A stretch of 64,000 nt of DNA from Euptelea pleiosperma (lineage: Eukaryota; Streptophyta; Magnoliopsida; Ranunculales; Eupteleaceae): NCBI GenBank assembly GCA_035048495.1, contig CM068549.1:2637059-2701058 (forward strand), given 5' to 3'. This document shows, piece by piece, positions 24,254-36,315 of this stretch. The notes below the pieces were generated by a model. It was not told where the DNA came from. It saw only the letters and a list, made by a program, of their open reading frames with translations, and made no database searches. Numbering within the stretch: position 1 is the stretch's first letter; the number at the start of each line of letters is the position of its first letter. Position numbers and translations under genes: made by a program.

Positions 24254-25683
24254 TGAAAGTAGGTTTTTTCTGCGTCGTTGGTTACAGAAACCCTAATTCC
24301 AACAAAATTTGTATCTTTTCCGATTTAATTCCTGCAAAAATAGTAATTCTTGCATAGTGGGAAGTGTCGGATGTCGATCCGCACTCGGGATTAGTCGGAT
24401 TAATGCAATAACGAACATGATATGACAGATTTTTGCTTGAAATTGTGGAAAAACATGCTAGAGAGGATGGAAAATATGGAAAAAGAATGATGGGTGAGTG
24501 ATTTAAACATGTATGAGAGAGATTTTTATTAATTACTAAACATAAATAAAAGAGAGAATTATAATTAAACACATTAATGTAAGATGAAAATGAACTAACC
24601 AAAATTTTATGAAGAGCAAATATCCAACCAACATTTTTGCAATAAGAAAGCACTAAACTAATCTTAAAAATCAATAAAAAAAATAAGAGATTCTAGAGAG
24701 GGAAACAAGAAAGACAAAATGTCCTAGAAAGAGAAAGAAATATAGAATGTAGAGAGAGACTATTAGAGAGAGAAAAATCAAAGGGAGAAATAGAGAAGAA
24801 AGTGACGAAGAAAGGATTAGGGAACTCACGAGAAACTTACCATGGACAACGAGGGTGGCTAGCCTTGGAGGAGCAGGTGGTGTTCATGGGCTTCAACCTG
24901 CAACTATGGAGGATGGGTGAGCGGCGGCGAGTCGAAGGAAATGAGCAACCTGGATGCTGAACGGTGAGTGTTGAAGGTTGCTTCAATAGAGGACGAAGTA
25001 GGAAGAGGCCAAGACCATTGCTGACTGTGCACGACTTGGAGATCACCAGCTATGAAGAAGAACTACAGCATGGGCGGTGGTGGAAGAACAAAATAACGGC
25101 ATGCAAGAGTTGCAGGTGTGGGCGCTGAAGGTGAGAAGTCGGGCTTCACCCTGAGTTGCAGACCACGGCTAGGAGAAAGACGCACAGCCTAAACCACTTT
25201 TAGGAGGTGTAAAGAGCAGCAAGGAGAAGCATGTTGGCGAGCCCGATCTGTCCAAACGTTGATAATAGCTTTGAGGAACGACTAAAGGAGTAACAGGTGC
25301 TTTTCTTGGAGGTCCTCTAGTGCAACTCCGGTGAAACAAACCAGCAAAGGTGTTGCTGGTTGTGTTGGCCGTGAGAACGGTGACTGGCTATGGGGTAGTG
25401 GCTCGTGAAGAGGCAGCAACAATGATGAAGGGGGGGCGAGCTGGGCTTGCACTCCAGCAGGTAGGAGTCTTTCCTCTTTTTCTTCTTTTCTCTCCCTCTA
25501 TCCTTTTTTTTTTTTTTTTTTTTTTTTTGTTTTTCTCTTTGGAGAAACGGTGGAGAGTGAGATCGGCTGAGAAAGAGGAGGAAGAAAGGGGCGGCTGGGG
25601 TTGTGAATAGAGAGAGGGAGAGGAGGTAAAGGAGAAGACGACGTGCAGAGGTCTGCAGCAGGTGGAGGCGGTTCAGATGCTGG

Positions 25684-25708
25684 CCGGAGTTGCAGGCTGC
25701 AACTCCGG
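25684..25708 (-). repeat. Perfect CCGGAGTTGCAG hairpin in the 3' LTR of B
   Basis: Twelve-base arms CCGGAGTTGCAG and CTGCAACTCCGG are separated by a single base. The same hairpin is at 43554-43578 in the 5' LTR. It lies downstream of the TATA-like box on the element's own strand. Confidence 0.8.
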
Positions 25709-25864
25709 TGGAAAAAATGGTGAAGAAGATGAAGAAGGTGGAAGAGAAGTGGAGAAAAACAGCCAAGAGAGGGGGAAAACGTGGTGGATGGTTTTGGGAG
25801 AGAGAAGAGGGGATTAGAGGAGGATTAGGGTTTGGAAAAATTAGGGTTCGTCCCCCTCCTTCCC

Positions 25865-25904
25865 CCTTTTAAAGCTTCCTTATTTCCTTTAATGGAAATA
25901 GGGG
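25865..25904 (-). promoter_or_regulatory. TATA-like box and palindrome, 3' LTR of B
   Basis: On the minus strand an inverted repeat around 25904-25878 is followed by CTTTAAAAGG (25874-25865). The same arrangement occurs at 43773-43735 in the 5' LTR, which would drive the element's own RNA. Confidence 0.5.
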
Positions 25905-25929
25905 GTTTTTGAAAATAAAAAAAATAAGA

Positions 25930-25931
<2 letters not shown>

Positions 25932-25971
<40 letters not shown>
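25932..25971. repeat. TA microsatellite
   Basis: About 20 TA units lie in the AT-rich spacer between the upstream inverted repeat and the promoter palindrome. The matching tract in the 5' LTR (43803-43830) is shorter and followed by T, so the locus has changed length since insertion. Confidence 0.9.
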
Positions 25972-25975
<4 letters not shown>

Positions 25976-26409
25976 TAAAGTAAAACACTACTTTTTTATG
26001 GGGAATCTCCCCAATTAGTGGACCCCCCATTTAATTAAAATTATTTTGAAATTCGCGGGGTCCACTAACTGGTCGGACAGCGGGTCGATGAAAATGGGCC
26101 CGGCTACTGGCCCGCATGGATTGATGATGTCTATCGTCTCACAAGATGATGTGACAGACAGTCTGATGGCGATCGGATGGATGGTGACTTGATTAGGACC
26201 CAGATTAGTAGATCGATGGATTTAGAGAGATCCAACGGTCCGATTGAAGATCCAACGGTCAAAAAGCTAAGGGAGATGAGATAGAGCTGATGGGCAGGAG
26301 TTCTGGGGTTAGGTCAGTAGATTCGAGGACCGAGAGATGAAAAGAGAGAGAGAATAAGGAGAGATGAGAGAGAAAGCATCAGAAAATAGAGATAAAAGCA
26401 CTGGCGGAG

Positions 26410-26463
26410 GGTCTGGAACCCTGGTCTTCACTGTGACCATCCTCACGCTTCTCCAGTAGAGTC
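26410..26463 (-). other. tRNA-like module in the 3' LTR of B
   Basis: On the minus strand GACTCTACTGGAGAAGC starts at 26463 and GGTTCCAGACC starts at 26420, again 43 bases apart. The 5' LTR has the same module at about 44326-44273. Confidence 0.45.
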
Positions 26464-26921
26464 GACTATCATTCTTTGCTGACTCATGTGGCTTTAAACG
26501 CTTTGGTCCGTCTCTTGGTCATTGGCTCTCCTACTCTCTTCGTTCTTTGGGCCGGCTCTTTGGTCCTCTTATTCAGCCCATATTTGGCCCATATCTTCTA
26601 GTCATAGCATGTGGGCTCTTTAAGCTTTGATAATGGGCTTTCTTGATCGATGTGGGCTTGCAAGTCTCGAGAATTGTCCCATCGGGGTTTCCTGCTACAG
26701 AAGAGGCGCGTAATGAGGCTCTATCAGAATGACTTCATGTCTAGACTTTCGAAAATGTGTTTAATGCATGCAAATATACCATTTCGTCTAGAAAAGTGTG
26801 TTCTACGCAACAAAAGAGACTCTTACGTAGAAAAGTAGATAAATAGAGTATTTTAACGTGGGAGAATGCAATAACGCTAAAAGGATAATTGCTTAAAATA
26901 AGCACTTTTGAGCGAATATCA

Positions 26922-28850
26922 CAACCCCCAACCAGCATATTGTCAATCCTTGGCAATTAGTGCGAAATAAATGAGCTTAAAAGGGCTCTGCACATGCTGC
27001 ACACTTTTTCATATTAGCTCAGGAAAAACATCGTTCGTCAAATAATTGAATGGATGCAAAAATAGTTACGTGCTAGCGAAGAGTTGGAGAGTCTTGGCAA
27101 GACTACAGACTGATAATCATGACCCAGAATAGTCAGACTCTGCGTGTGTGTGTGCTCAACATTCTCATCATCCGACAGTAAAGATTTTCAGATCACCTCT
27201 AAGTTTTTATGCCTTGACCTCAAATCTCACATGTTTAGCACTCAGAATAGAATCACACAAGAAGGGTTTTCTTCTTTTCTCTCAATTTATATGTGAGGAG
27301 ATGTGTTGATATATGAAAGCAAAGATCTCACATATGTATTATTTGAAGGAAGGACATCTTTAACAGAAGAAGATCTCATGATTGGAATACCACTTCACTT
27401 GGGAACGTTAGATCAAACTCTATAGCTTCTCCTTCTCCAATCTCCACATTTTATGATCGTGCTATCCTAGAATCAAGTAGGACTTTCCTGGGTTGTAATG
27501 AGGCTTAGGTCAGGTGTAGAAAAATAAAGGTATACAGGATTTCAAAGATCTTGAGAGGATATTTCCATTTTCTTGCATTTTTCCTGCGGCGTAACACCAT
27601 TATCTGGTTCTTTTTCCTCTTTTTTTTTTTGTATTTTTCTCTTTTTTCTTGATATTTCTGAGACTGCTCAATTTCTTTTCAGCACTTTTTCATACTTTCT
27701 TTTCATATTTTGTTTTCAGCTTGAACCACTTTCTTTTCCTTTTGATTCTTCTTCTTTACTTTTCTTTTCACGGTACACCCATATCAATTATTCTTTTGTC
27801 CATCTCAAAATAAGGGTAGCCAGTCATGCTTCGTAGCTATACTGGATTTTAGGTTGATGGGTTTACAAAGAAAATGCTTTTATAGAAGGGTTCAAGGGGT
27901 TTCTAGTGAAGTATAATTCAGGTGAGTAAAAAGGCTGAATGGTTCAGAAAAAATGGCCTAAATCATTTTCTAGGGTTTGCACTATCATGTATACTGTCTT
28001 AACTGGATACAGAGAAGGTTCTGTCGTAGTAATCCAATGTTGATGTCGTTCCGAGTTTTATGATCGAAGCAAAAGATAATGAGATCTCTCAACGAATATT
28101 GCGGGCATGAAGAATAGTGAGTCATCTTGTGACTCAGAATTGTTGTATAACACTCTGAATTGATTAAAGGCTCGAAAGCTCACTGGGTTAGGTCTCCACA
28201 ATTCTTCTCATAGGATCTCTAGAATTTCCAAACTTAGGATGACTCTGATGTTGATAGTGTACAATTGTGCCGAATCTGAGTTTTTCTGAGTTTTCAAACC
28301 TGCTGTAGTCACGCTTGACTTGACTCAACGCTAACTTTAAACAAAAATTGACATCCTCAATACTGACTTAACGAAGGTTTTTAGCTAATCAAAGTCAGGG
28401 TATTTGACACAGTTTTTGAAATTCTAGAAAACTTTTGGAGAACATCGGAAATCACCCCAAAAATGAGTTTTTTTTTTTTTTTTTTTTTTTTTTCAAAATG
28501 AAAACATGAGTTTTGGTAAATATCCACCCCCAACCAAAATACAGCACCGTCCTCGGTGCTCATGACCGGGACATAAAATGATGAAAAATCAGTGATGATG
28601 ATGCAAAGATTCAGGAAGGATGTTACCAAGTCTGCAGAAACTCGACAGTGTGTGGTACCTGATGATCGGAAGAATGAATGTACCTGCATTTCCAAAGATA
28701 TAACAATAATAACAAATGCATGAGACTCATGTACTCTAGGAATACCGGAATTGCCTTTCCGAAAGCGCTAAGTTTTACGTCTTCAGCCAGACATGACGGG
28801 GGTGACAGGCACCCCCAACCAAGTTGGAGCTCAGGAGACTGAGTGGATCA
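26922..28850 (-). other. Polypurine tract and 3' non-coding region of element B
   Basis: The polypurine tract (minus GGTTGGGGGTTG, 26922-26933) abuts the 3' LTR. The rest, up to the integrase stop, has no credible long frame on either strand and no env-like gene. Two more G-rich tracts of the same type occur in it, at about 28524-28536 and 28810-28822. A 24-T run is at 28469-28493, and a T/C-rich stretch on the plus strand is at 27600-27790. Confidence 0.75.
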
Positions 28851-30299
28851 TCAGTCGACATAGGCAGGATCGATGAGATCAATTTCAAAAGTCTGACTGA
28901 ACGACACATCAAGTTCATGGAATTGCTTAAGACGCTGACCATTGACCTGGAATGAGGAGTGATCCTTGGGATCCTCAATAGTGATTGCCCCGAAGGGTGT
29001 GACTGCTGTGACCGTATAAGGACCGGTCCACCTAGATTTCAGTTTCCCAGGGAAGAGATGGAGACGAGAATTATAAAGAAGGACCTTCTGTCCTGGATGG
29101 AACTCTTTTCTGAGGATGCTCTTGTCATGTATCCACTTCATTTTTGCTTTGTAATTCTTGGACAAGTTGTAGGCATCATTTCTGAGTTCTTCTAACTCAT
29201 TCATTTGAAGTTTCCGCTCCTCCCCTGCGGAGTCTAGGTCGAAGTTGAGCTTCTTAATGGCCCACAGGGCACGATGTTCAATCTCTACCGGAAGATGACA
29301 GGGTTTCCCGAAGACCAGACGATAGGGAGACATATTGAGTGGGGTCTTGTAGGCGGTTCTGTATGCCCATAAAGCATCAGTGAGACGAGTAGACCAGTCT
29401 TTACGTGTGGTATTGACTGTCTTCTCCAAGATCTGCTTGATCTGACGATTAGAAACCTCCACTTGACCACTAGTCTGCGGATGATAAGCTAGGGCAACCT
29501 TGTGGGTTACCCCATACTTTTTCATTAATTTCTCGAATATCCTATTGCAGAAATGGGTGCCCCCATCACTAATGATGGCCTTAGGGGCACCGAATCTGGC
29601 GAAGATGAACTCCTTTAGAAATTTGACCACTACTTTGTGGTCATTGGTCTTGGTGGGAATGGCTTCTATCCATTTGGATACATAGTCTACCGCAAGGAGA
29701 ATGTACTCAAAACCATAGGAAACGGGAAAGGGGCCCATGAAGTCGATGCCCCAAATGTCAAATATTTCATCGACCTGGATGGGAGTTAGGGGCAGCATGT
29801 TCCTCTGGGAGATGCGGCCTAGATGCTGGCAATTAGGACAAGTTTTGCTGTAGATATGGGCATCTTTAAATAATGTGGGCCAGTAGAATCCGCATTGCAG
29901 AACTTTTTCTGCAGTTTTCTTAGTACTGAAATGACCACCACAAGGTTGGTCATGACACGAGGACAAGATATTGAGTTGGTCCGACTCAGGGACATAGAGA
30001 CGAATGATCTGGTCAGGACAGTATTTATACAAATAAGGGTCATCCCAAGAGTAGTACTTAACTCTTGCGAGGAATTGGCTTTTGTCCTGTTTTGACCAGT
30101 GTGAAGGCATTTCTTCGGTGACAAGGTAGTTGACAATGTCAGCATACCAAGGATTAACAGAGATGGCGAACAGTTGTTCGTCTAGAAAGGTTTCAGGGAT
30201 GGGCTGGATGTCGAAGGATGACTCTAAAGTCAGTCTAGACAAGTGATCAGCCACTACATTCTCAGTTCCTTTCTTATCCTTAATCTCGAGGTCGAATTC
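28851..30299 (-). pseudogene. Element B integrase domain of gag-pol
   Basis: This is the last domain of the polyprotein, in the same frame as RT, gag and protease. It inserts the element DNA into the genome. Counting from the methionine at 30254, the HHCC zinc site is His101, His108, Cys139 and Cys142. The catalytic triad is Asp171 (GIDFMG), Asp230 (ISDGG) and Glu266 (GQVE), so D,D-35-E spacing is intact. A C-terminal [20 protein letters not shown] block follows. I see no chromodomain. The frame ends with TGA at 28851-28853. It is separated from RNase H only by a TAG at 30300-30302. Confidence 0.93.
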
Positions 30300-31529
30300 C
30301 TACAGTAAGAGAATCCATCGAATTAATCGAGGTTTGGTTTCCTTTTTGGACATGAGATAACGAAGGGCTGCATGATCAGTGTACACAACCACCTTAGTGG
30401 CTAAGAGGTACTGACGGAATTTATCAAGGGCGAAGACTACCGCCAGGAGTTCTTTCTCAGTGGTAGAGTAATTCATTTGGGCAGAGTTAAGAGTTTTGCT
30501 CGCGTAGTAGATCACGTGTGACCTTTTGTCAACTCTCTGCCCTAGAACGGCGCCTAACGCGTAGTCAGAAGCATCGCACATTACCTCGAAAGGTAGAGTC
30601 CAGTCCGGGGGACGGATAATGGGCGCAGTAGTGAGCTCAGATTTGAGACGCTCAAATGCCTTGACACAGTCAGCATTAAAGTCGAAAGGACTATCTTTAG
30701 CCAGAAGATGGGACAGAGGTCGAGCGATTTGAGAGAAGTCCTTGATGAATCGCCTATAGAATCCTCCGTGTCCCAAAAAGGACCGGATGTCACGTACGGA
30801 CTTAGGAATGGGCAAGGTCGAGATGATATCGATTTTAGCTTTGTCGACCTCAATGCCCTGATGGGAAATGACATGTCCCAGAACAATGCCCTTCTTCACC
30901 ATGAAGTGGCATTTCTCCCAATTGAGGACAAGTCGCTTGTCCTGACAGCGGTGAAGTACAAGCCCTAGATGGTTCAGACAGTCATCAAAGGATGACCCAA
31001 AAACTGAGAAGTCGTCCATAAAGACTTCGAGGAATTTTTCCACCATGTCAGAGAATATGCTCATCGTACACCTTTGAAAGGTCGCGGGTGCATTGCAGAG
31101 GCCAAAGGGCATGCGCTTGTAGGCAAAAGTGACAAAGGGACAAGTAAAGGTTGTCTTCTCGTGATCCTCAGGGGCGATGGGTATTTGATTATACCCTGAG
31201 TAACCATCAAGGAAGCAGTAATAGGAATGACCTGCTAGTCTCTCCAACATCTGGTCTATGAAGGGTAAAGGAAAATGGTCCTTCCTAGTGTTGGTGTTGA
31301 GTCATCGGTAATCGATGCAGACTCTCCACCATTTCTTCAGGCGCTGGGTTACCATTTCCTTGTTCTCATTTTCCACAACTGTGAATCCTGCCTTTTTAGG
31401 GACGACATGAATAGGGCTCACCCATTTGCTATCGGAGATGGGATAAATGATAATCGCATCTAACAGTTTAAGGACCTCATCCCGGACTACATCCTTCAAG
31501 ACGGGGTTCAACCTCCTCTGGTGTTCTCA
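30300..31529 (-). pseudogene. Element B reverse transcriptase and RNase H domains of gag-pol
   Basis: RT copies the RNA into DNA and RNase H removes the RNA. The RT start (LLDAIIIYPISDSKWVSPI) is at about 31302-31511. A TGA at 31302-31304 follows IDYR. Then come the palm block [10 protein letters not shown] and the active site FMDDFSVF. RNase H follows, with its acidic residues in [18 protein letters not shown] and YTDHAAL. A TAG at 30300-30302 ends this stretch. All catalytic residues are present. Both stops fit one C-to-T change each; element A has CAA in the place corresponding to the stop at 31527. Confidence 0.93.
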
Positions 31530-33341
31530 CGAGGTTTTGGATTCATCCTCGAGATAGATGTGATGTTGGCACACTGAGGGGTCTATGCCTCGAATATCAT
31601 CTATAGTCCAACCTATCGCAGATTTGTGCTCGTTGAGCAGCTCGAGAAGTTTCTTACGTTCACTCTCAGACAAAGCGGAAGCAATAATGACAGGGTAAGT
31701 TTCCTTAGGACCAAGATAGGCATAGGAAAGATCTATGGGAAGAGGCTTAAGCTCCAATATTGGAGCAGATGAAGTAGAAATAGGTGTCACAGAAGACACG
31801 GATTGAAGAGGTTTGACTTCAGTAGGTAAAGGAATGATGGGTTCTCTGGCCATGGTTATCAGAAGCTCGAACTCGATGAGTGGAGCGGGGATCTCTATCA
31901 GTGGAGCAGTCTCCAAAAGATCATTGAGATCAGAAATAGCTGACTCTGTTGCAATGTCAGCTCCAAAGTATTCTAGACACTGCTTAAGAATATCTTCGGT
32001 GGAGTCCGGGATTAGACTCTCAACGGCACACATTTCATCGGTCACTTCGCGATCGGCATCTTGTTGCATTAGACGAAAGATATTGACCTCAGCTTTGAGG
32101 TTTCCGAAAGCAATGGACATGTTTCCATCCCGGCAACCGATGTGTGCGTTCGCAGTGGCAAGGAATGGACGGCTTAAGATGACCGGAATGCGGTTATCCT
32201 GACACGGCTCGGTGTCGAGAATGATAAAGTCCACAGGATAATAAAAGTCAGCGACTTTTACTAGGACATCTTCAATGATTCCTCTTAGAATCTTGATGGA
32301 CTGATCAGCCAATTTCAGGGTGACATTGGTAGGCTTCATATCTTTCAGTCCTAACTGCTGATATACCGAGAATGGTATGAGGTTGATGCTAGCCCCTAAA
32401 TCTAGCAAGGCAATGCAGCTAAAGTTGTCACCAATTTCACATTGGACAGTTGGGCTACCTGGATCCTTGTGTTTGATCACACTGTTGCGTTGAATGAACG
32501 CGATAGCTTTTTCGGCCAAGAAGACAGCTTTGGGTACATGCGTACGCCGCTTAACTGTGCACAAGTCCTTGAGGAATTTGGCATAGGAGGGGATTTGCTT
32601 GATAGCAGAAAGGAATGGGATATTGATCTGGACGTCTTTAAAGACGTCTAAGATCTCTGAGAATTGCTGATCCCGCTTATCTTGGACAAGTCTGTCCGGG
32701 AATGGAGGCTTTACTCGACAAATGGATTTGTCTTTAGCCTTCGATTTCTGCACAGGGATATCAGATGTTGGTGCAGAGGTGGAAGAAGCAGATGTAGGAT
32801 TGGTACTAGTTTCCTCTGTACGAGTGATGGGTGCTGGAGATGGCACCGGTGGTGGTTGGACTCCCATGTCCACAGTTTTTCCAGATCGTAGGGTGGTTAC
32901 AGCTTGCACCTCCCCTTGACAATTCTCATTCTGGCTTTGAGATTGGGATCCGATCTCATATACTGCCCCTTTGGCATTTCCTTTAGGGTTGGCAATGGGT
33001 TGGCTAGGAAAGATCCCCTTAGCCTTCTCAGCTTCCAAGTTACCTAGACGTTGCTCTAGACGAAGCATGGATTGCTGTTGCTGTTGCTCTAGGCGTTGCA
33101 TAGATTGAGTAATGAGTTGAGCTAGAAGGTCCTCGATACCCGGTTTGGGGACCGACTGTTGGGGAGCAGCTAATGGGAGCTGAGGCACCAATTCGCGACT
33201 CGAGCTCATCGGGGCATTATAGTTATAGGCGGAAGAATTAGTTGGGACAATCTGTTGGTTCTGAAAGTTCTGGGGAACTCTTTGCTGATTCTGAAATGTG
33301 CTCTGTTGTCCAGAGTATTGACCATGTTGGAACTGCTGGTT
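31530..33341 (-). pseudogene. Element B gag C-terminus, linker and aspartic protease
   Basis: The N-terminal part is a glutamine-rich linker (IEDLLAQLITQSMQRLEQQ and following). A proline- and serine-rich spacer and then the protease follow. The protease active site is ALLDLGASINLIPF, the DLGAS form typical of Athila-type elements. A proline-rich spacer (SAPILELKPLPIDLSYAYLG) leads to RT. The stretch is in frame with gag and RT. It is bounded by TAG at 33342-33344 and TGA at 31527-31529. The ATGAGCTC near 33209 is internal to the frame and need not be a separate start. Confidence 0.9.
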
Positions 33342-34607
33342 CTAAGTAGATGGGTACTGATTCTGCTGATATTGTCCCTGATTGAATTGTCTATTGGGTT
33401 GATTGAACCCAGGAGGATACATGCCCTGAGGTTGACGTGGAGGTTGAGCTTGTGGTTGAGTAGACTGAGGTCTCCAAGAGAAGTTAGGGTGGTTTCTCGT
33501 GTCCGGATGATAAGATTGACTATATGAGTTCTGAGTGGGTAGTTTATATGTGCTGAAAGCACAAACTTCTTCCTGAAGAGGATTAGACCATCCTTCATTC
33601 AAAGGACAATGCTCAGTAGTATGGGAGGGTTGCAGACAGAGGGTGCAAGATTCCATAGGGCTCTCATGTCCCACATGCATGACTGGGGTAGATTGTTGAG
33701 TAGGCTTTTGTACAGACACAGCCAGTGCCGAGACGGACTTGCTCAACTCTTGAATGACAGATCGAAGCTCAGTATCAGCGGTAGTATCATGTCCCTTGGT
33801 TGTCCTTTGGACTGAAGTGGTTCGACTGAACTCTGAGTCAGTCGTCCAATGTTGAGAGTTTTCTCCTAACTCTCCCAAGAATTTATATGCATCGGTCGGA
33901 GTTTGGTGCAGGAATTTTCCTTGGCACATTGACTCTACCATGGTCCGGGACTCATCAGTAAGTCCCTTATAGAAGACGTGGACAAGATTTCCCTTGTCGA
34001 TGCTATGGTGGGGACACTTAGTCAGGTAGTCTTGGAATCTATCCCACGCTTCAAAAAATTTCTCATCGGACTTCTGTCGAAAGTCCTGGATGAGTTGCTT
34101 CATTTGGTTGGTCCGAGTCATGGGGTAGAATTTAGACATGAATTTGCCCACCAACTCTTTCCAACTGCTGATTGAATCAGCGGGTAAGGAGTAGAGCCAA
34201 TCTGAGGCTCGATCTTTGAGCGAGAATGGGAAAACTCGCAGACGGACATTGTCATCATCGAGGTTCTGATTCTTGAAAAGTAGGATGACATGTTGGAATT
34301 TCCTAATATGGGAATATGGGTCTTCTCTTGGGAGACCACGAAAGGTTGGCAGCATTTGGATCGTCTGTGGCCTGATCTCAAATTGTACCGCCGTAGTAGG
34401 TGGGAGAACAATGCAAGTGGGCGGATTGGCAGAGATAGGAGCGAACGTCTCGATAAGAGGTCGTTCGACTGCCATGACTACAAAGGTAGTAGTACTGGGG
34501 GAGGTGGGTGGGGAAAGAGATGGGGAAGAATTCAGTGGAGGATCCACTGTAGGTACGTGATTCTCAGATCGAACCAAGCGTTTGTTCGGACGATTCCAAA
34601 TGGGCAT
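33342..34607 (-). pseudogene. Element B gag
   Basis: Gag forms the cytoplasmic particle that packages the element RNA. I chose the ATG at 34607 (MPIWNRPNKR) because A (17687) and C (61533) start alike. The frame stays open five codons further upstream, without an ATG. A coat domain (Retrotrans_gag type) covers about residues 88-250, with the blocks FRGLPREDPYSHIRKFQ, FSLKDRASDWLYSLP and SWKELVGKFMSKFYP. A CCHC knuckle, CTLCLQPSHTTEHC, is at about residues 328-341, followed by a Q/P/N-rich tail. A TAG at 33342-33344 interrupts the tail; beyond it the same frame continues into the protease. Confidence 0.94.
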
Positions 34608-36315
34608 ACATGAATGAGGCAAGCTCTATACTTGGCAAAAAGTTGCCGGAGAGGAACACTATCCTAAATGATGCACACCAAGCACAGATAATCCTATTCT
34701 AAGCAATGAGGATATATTTTAGGAATTATCTTTGTTAGTTTTGGGGCTAGAGTAGATTATGACAGTGGGCGGACCACTGGTTTATCTTTTAACCGCCGGA
34801 CTAACTGTTTTGCACTCAGAGGTTCTCACCAGGCTACACTCTTCAGAGCGAATCCTTTAGTACTAACTCTAGTTAACAACAAGGCAATCCGAAGCCTAGA
34901 CAGACGTGCGGCACAATGGCTGACTTAAGTACGTCCCAGACTAACCGGATTGGTCAGGTGTATAAGAAGAGTGTTCCCTCGGGTTAAGCTAGGGTTGATG
35001 CGTGTTCCTAGTCCACACGCAACTAACCGCCGAATAATCCAAGATGCCACGTCGAGCTCAGTGTACTTGAGTAGCAGGGACTTATGGGTGTGTTAGACAA
35101 CAGGGACCCGCGCTCGTGGTCTTATTTCGATTAAATGTTAAGCGGGTTCGCTTTGTGTGGATTTTTCCTCGAACACCGGGTTAATTGGCTCTACTTCTTG
35201 ATTCTTTTTAATTAAATGGAGCTTTGGGATCAAATCAGTTGGAATGATGAGGTGGGTGATGAAATCCCACCAGTTTCAATTTGGAGCTGGGTCTACTCTC
35301 TTAGAGTTGATTGATTAACGGCCACGGCACGCAAGTCGAAGAATATGGATGCGAAAGCAAATAGACAAGCGGCAATGAGCACCCAAATTACTCTGTATCG
35401 CACTCAAGGCGAGGATAGAGACTTACCTCTCGTGGGCCACGCCACGGGGTCGCCTCCGTGGGTTAGAGAGGGGTATCCTAATGGGCTTGGGCCCGACTCC
35501 ACCTCTTTGAGCTTTTGCTCTCTACTCACACTGGATAGTGTTCCTGCAGAAAAGTTAGATCGCACGGTCTAGGTATTTGGGATTCTATTTGGAAGATCCT
35601 TGCCTTTTTAGGGTTCACTGAACAAGCATTAGATTTAGGCAAGTTTTTGAATTAGTTTCCAAATTCGAGATGGGTTAAAATTTTGGAATTCCCAGATTGG
35701 AAAATACCTAGATTGGAAAGTTTCCCAAACTGTGGAGATCTTCCAAGAAAGATTTGATTGCGGGATCTCTTACAATTTTGGGAAATTTCCCAAAATTGAA
35801 ATTCTGCTAGATTTGGGGTGTTTCCTTTTGCAGACTTTTCCAAATTCGGAAGATTTCTAAAGATAGAAATTCTTCTAAAGAGGAAACTTCTAAGAGGGGA
35901 AACCCTAATTTAGCAAAGTTTCAAGATTTTAGAATCTTTCCAAAAATCGCAAATCCTTGATTGGTGATTTCTAAAAATCTGCAGAATATAAAACCCTAAT
36001 TTTTTTGAATTTTTATTTTTGAATTTTTTTGTATTTTCTACTTAATCTAGGATTTCTAAAAAACCCTAGAACAAGATCTAGCAGTTATATGGAAAGTAGT
36101 AAAATTCCTAAATTATTACAAATTGCACTCGGCCTTCCGAGGCATTAAAAATAGTAATTTAAAAACTGCTAAAAATCAACAAAAACAAAAAATAGAAAGT
36201 TTCTCGAAAAGGTCGGGCTGGCCAAATTGAGCAGCTTTTCGCTTCAGCAACTTTCCAATTCCGTCTTTACGTCCTTTTTCGCACTCCCGAACACCCGAGC
36301 GGCAACGGCGCCATT
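34608..36315 (-). other. 5' leader and primer binding site of element B
   Basis: The leader is about 1.7 kb and non-coding. The primer binding site is at 36300-36313 (minus TGGCGCCGTTGCCG), a 14-base perfect complement of the plant tRNA-Asp 3' end, two bases after the LTR. The leader is well conserved with A and C. It contains a small stem-loop with arms CCACGG/CCGTGG at 35452-35471. Packaging or dimer signals would be expected in such a leader, but none is proven. Confidence 0.82.

Larger units (their letters stand above)
24254..26921 (-). repeat. 3' LTR of element B
   Basis: The 2668-bp LTR begins TGAAAGTAGG in plus coordinates and ends GCGAATATCA. On its own strand it has a tRNA-like module at 26463-26410. 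The IR TTAGTGGACCCC/GGGGTCCACTAA lies at 26014-26056, a TA microsatellite at 25932-25971, the promoter palindrome at 25878-25904 and a TATA-like box at 25874-25865. A perfect hairpin is at 25684-25708. Confidence 0.95.

Noticed and set aside
24282..24674. Frame of 130 codons repeated at 36344-36736
   Set aside because: Lies in both LTRs of B on the element strand near the U5 end. Its conservation reflects recent LTR identity, and no start or domain supports it.
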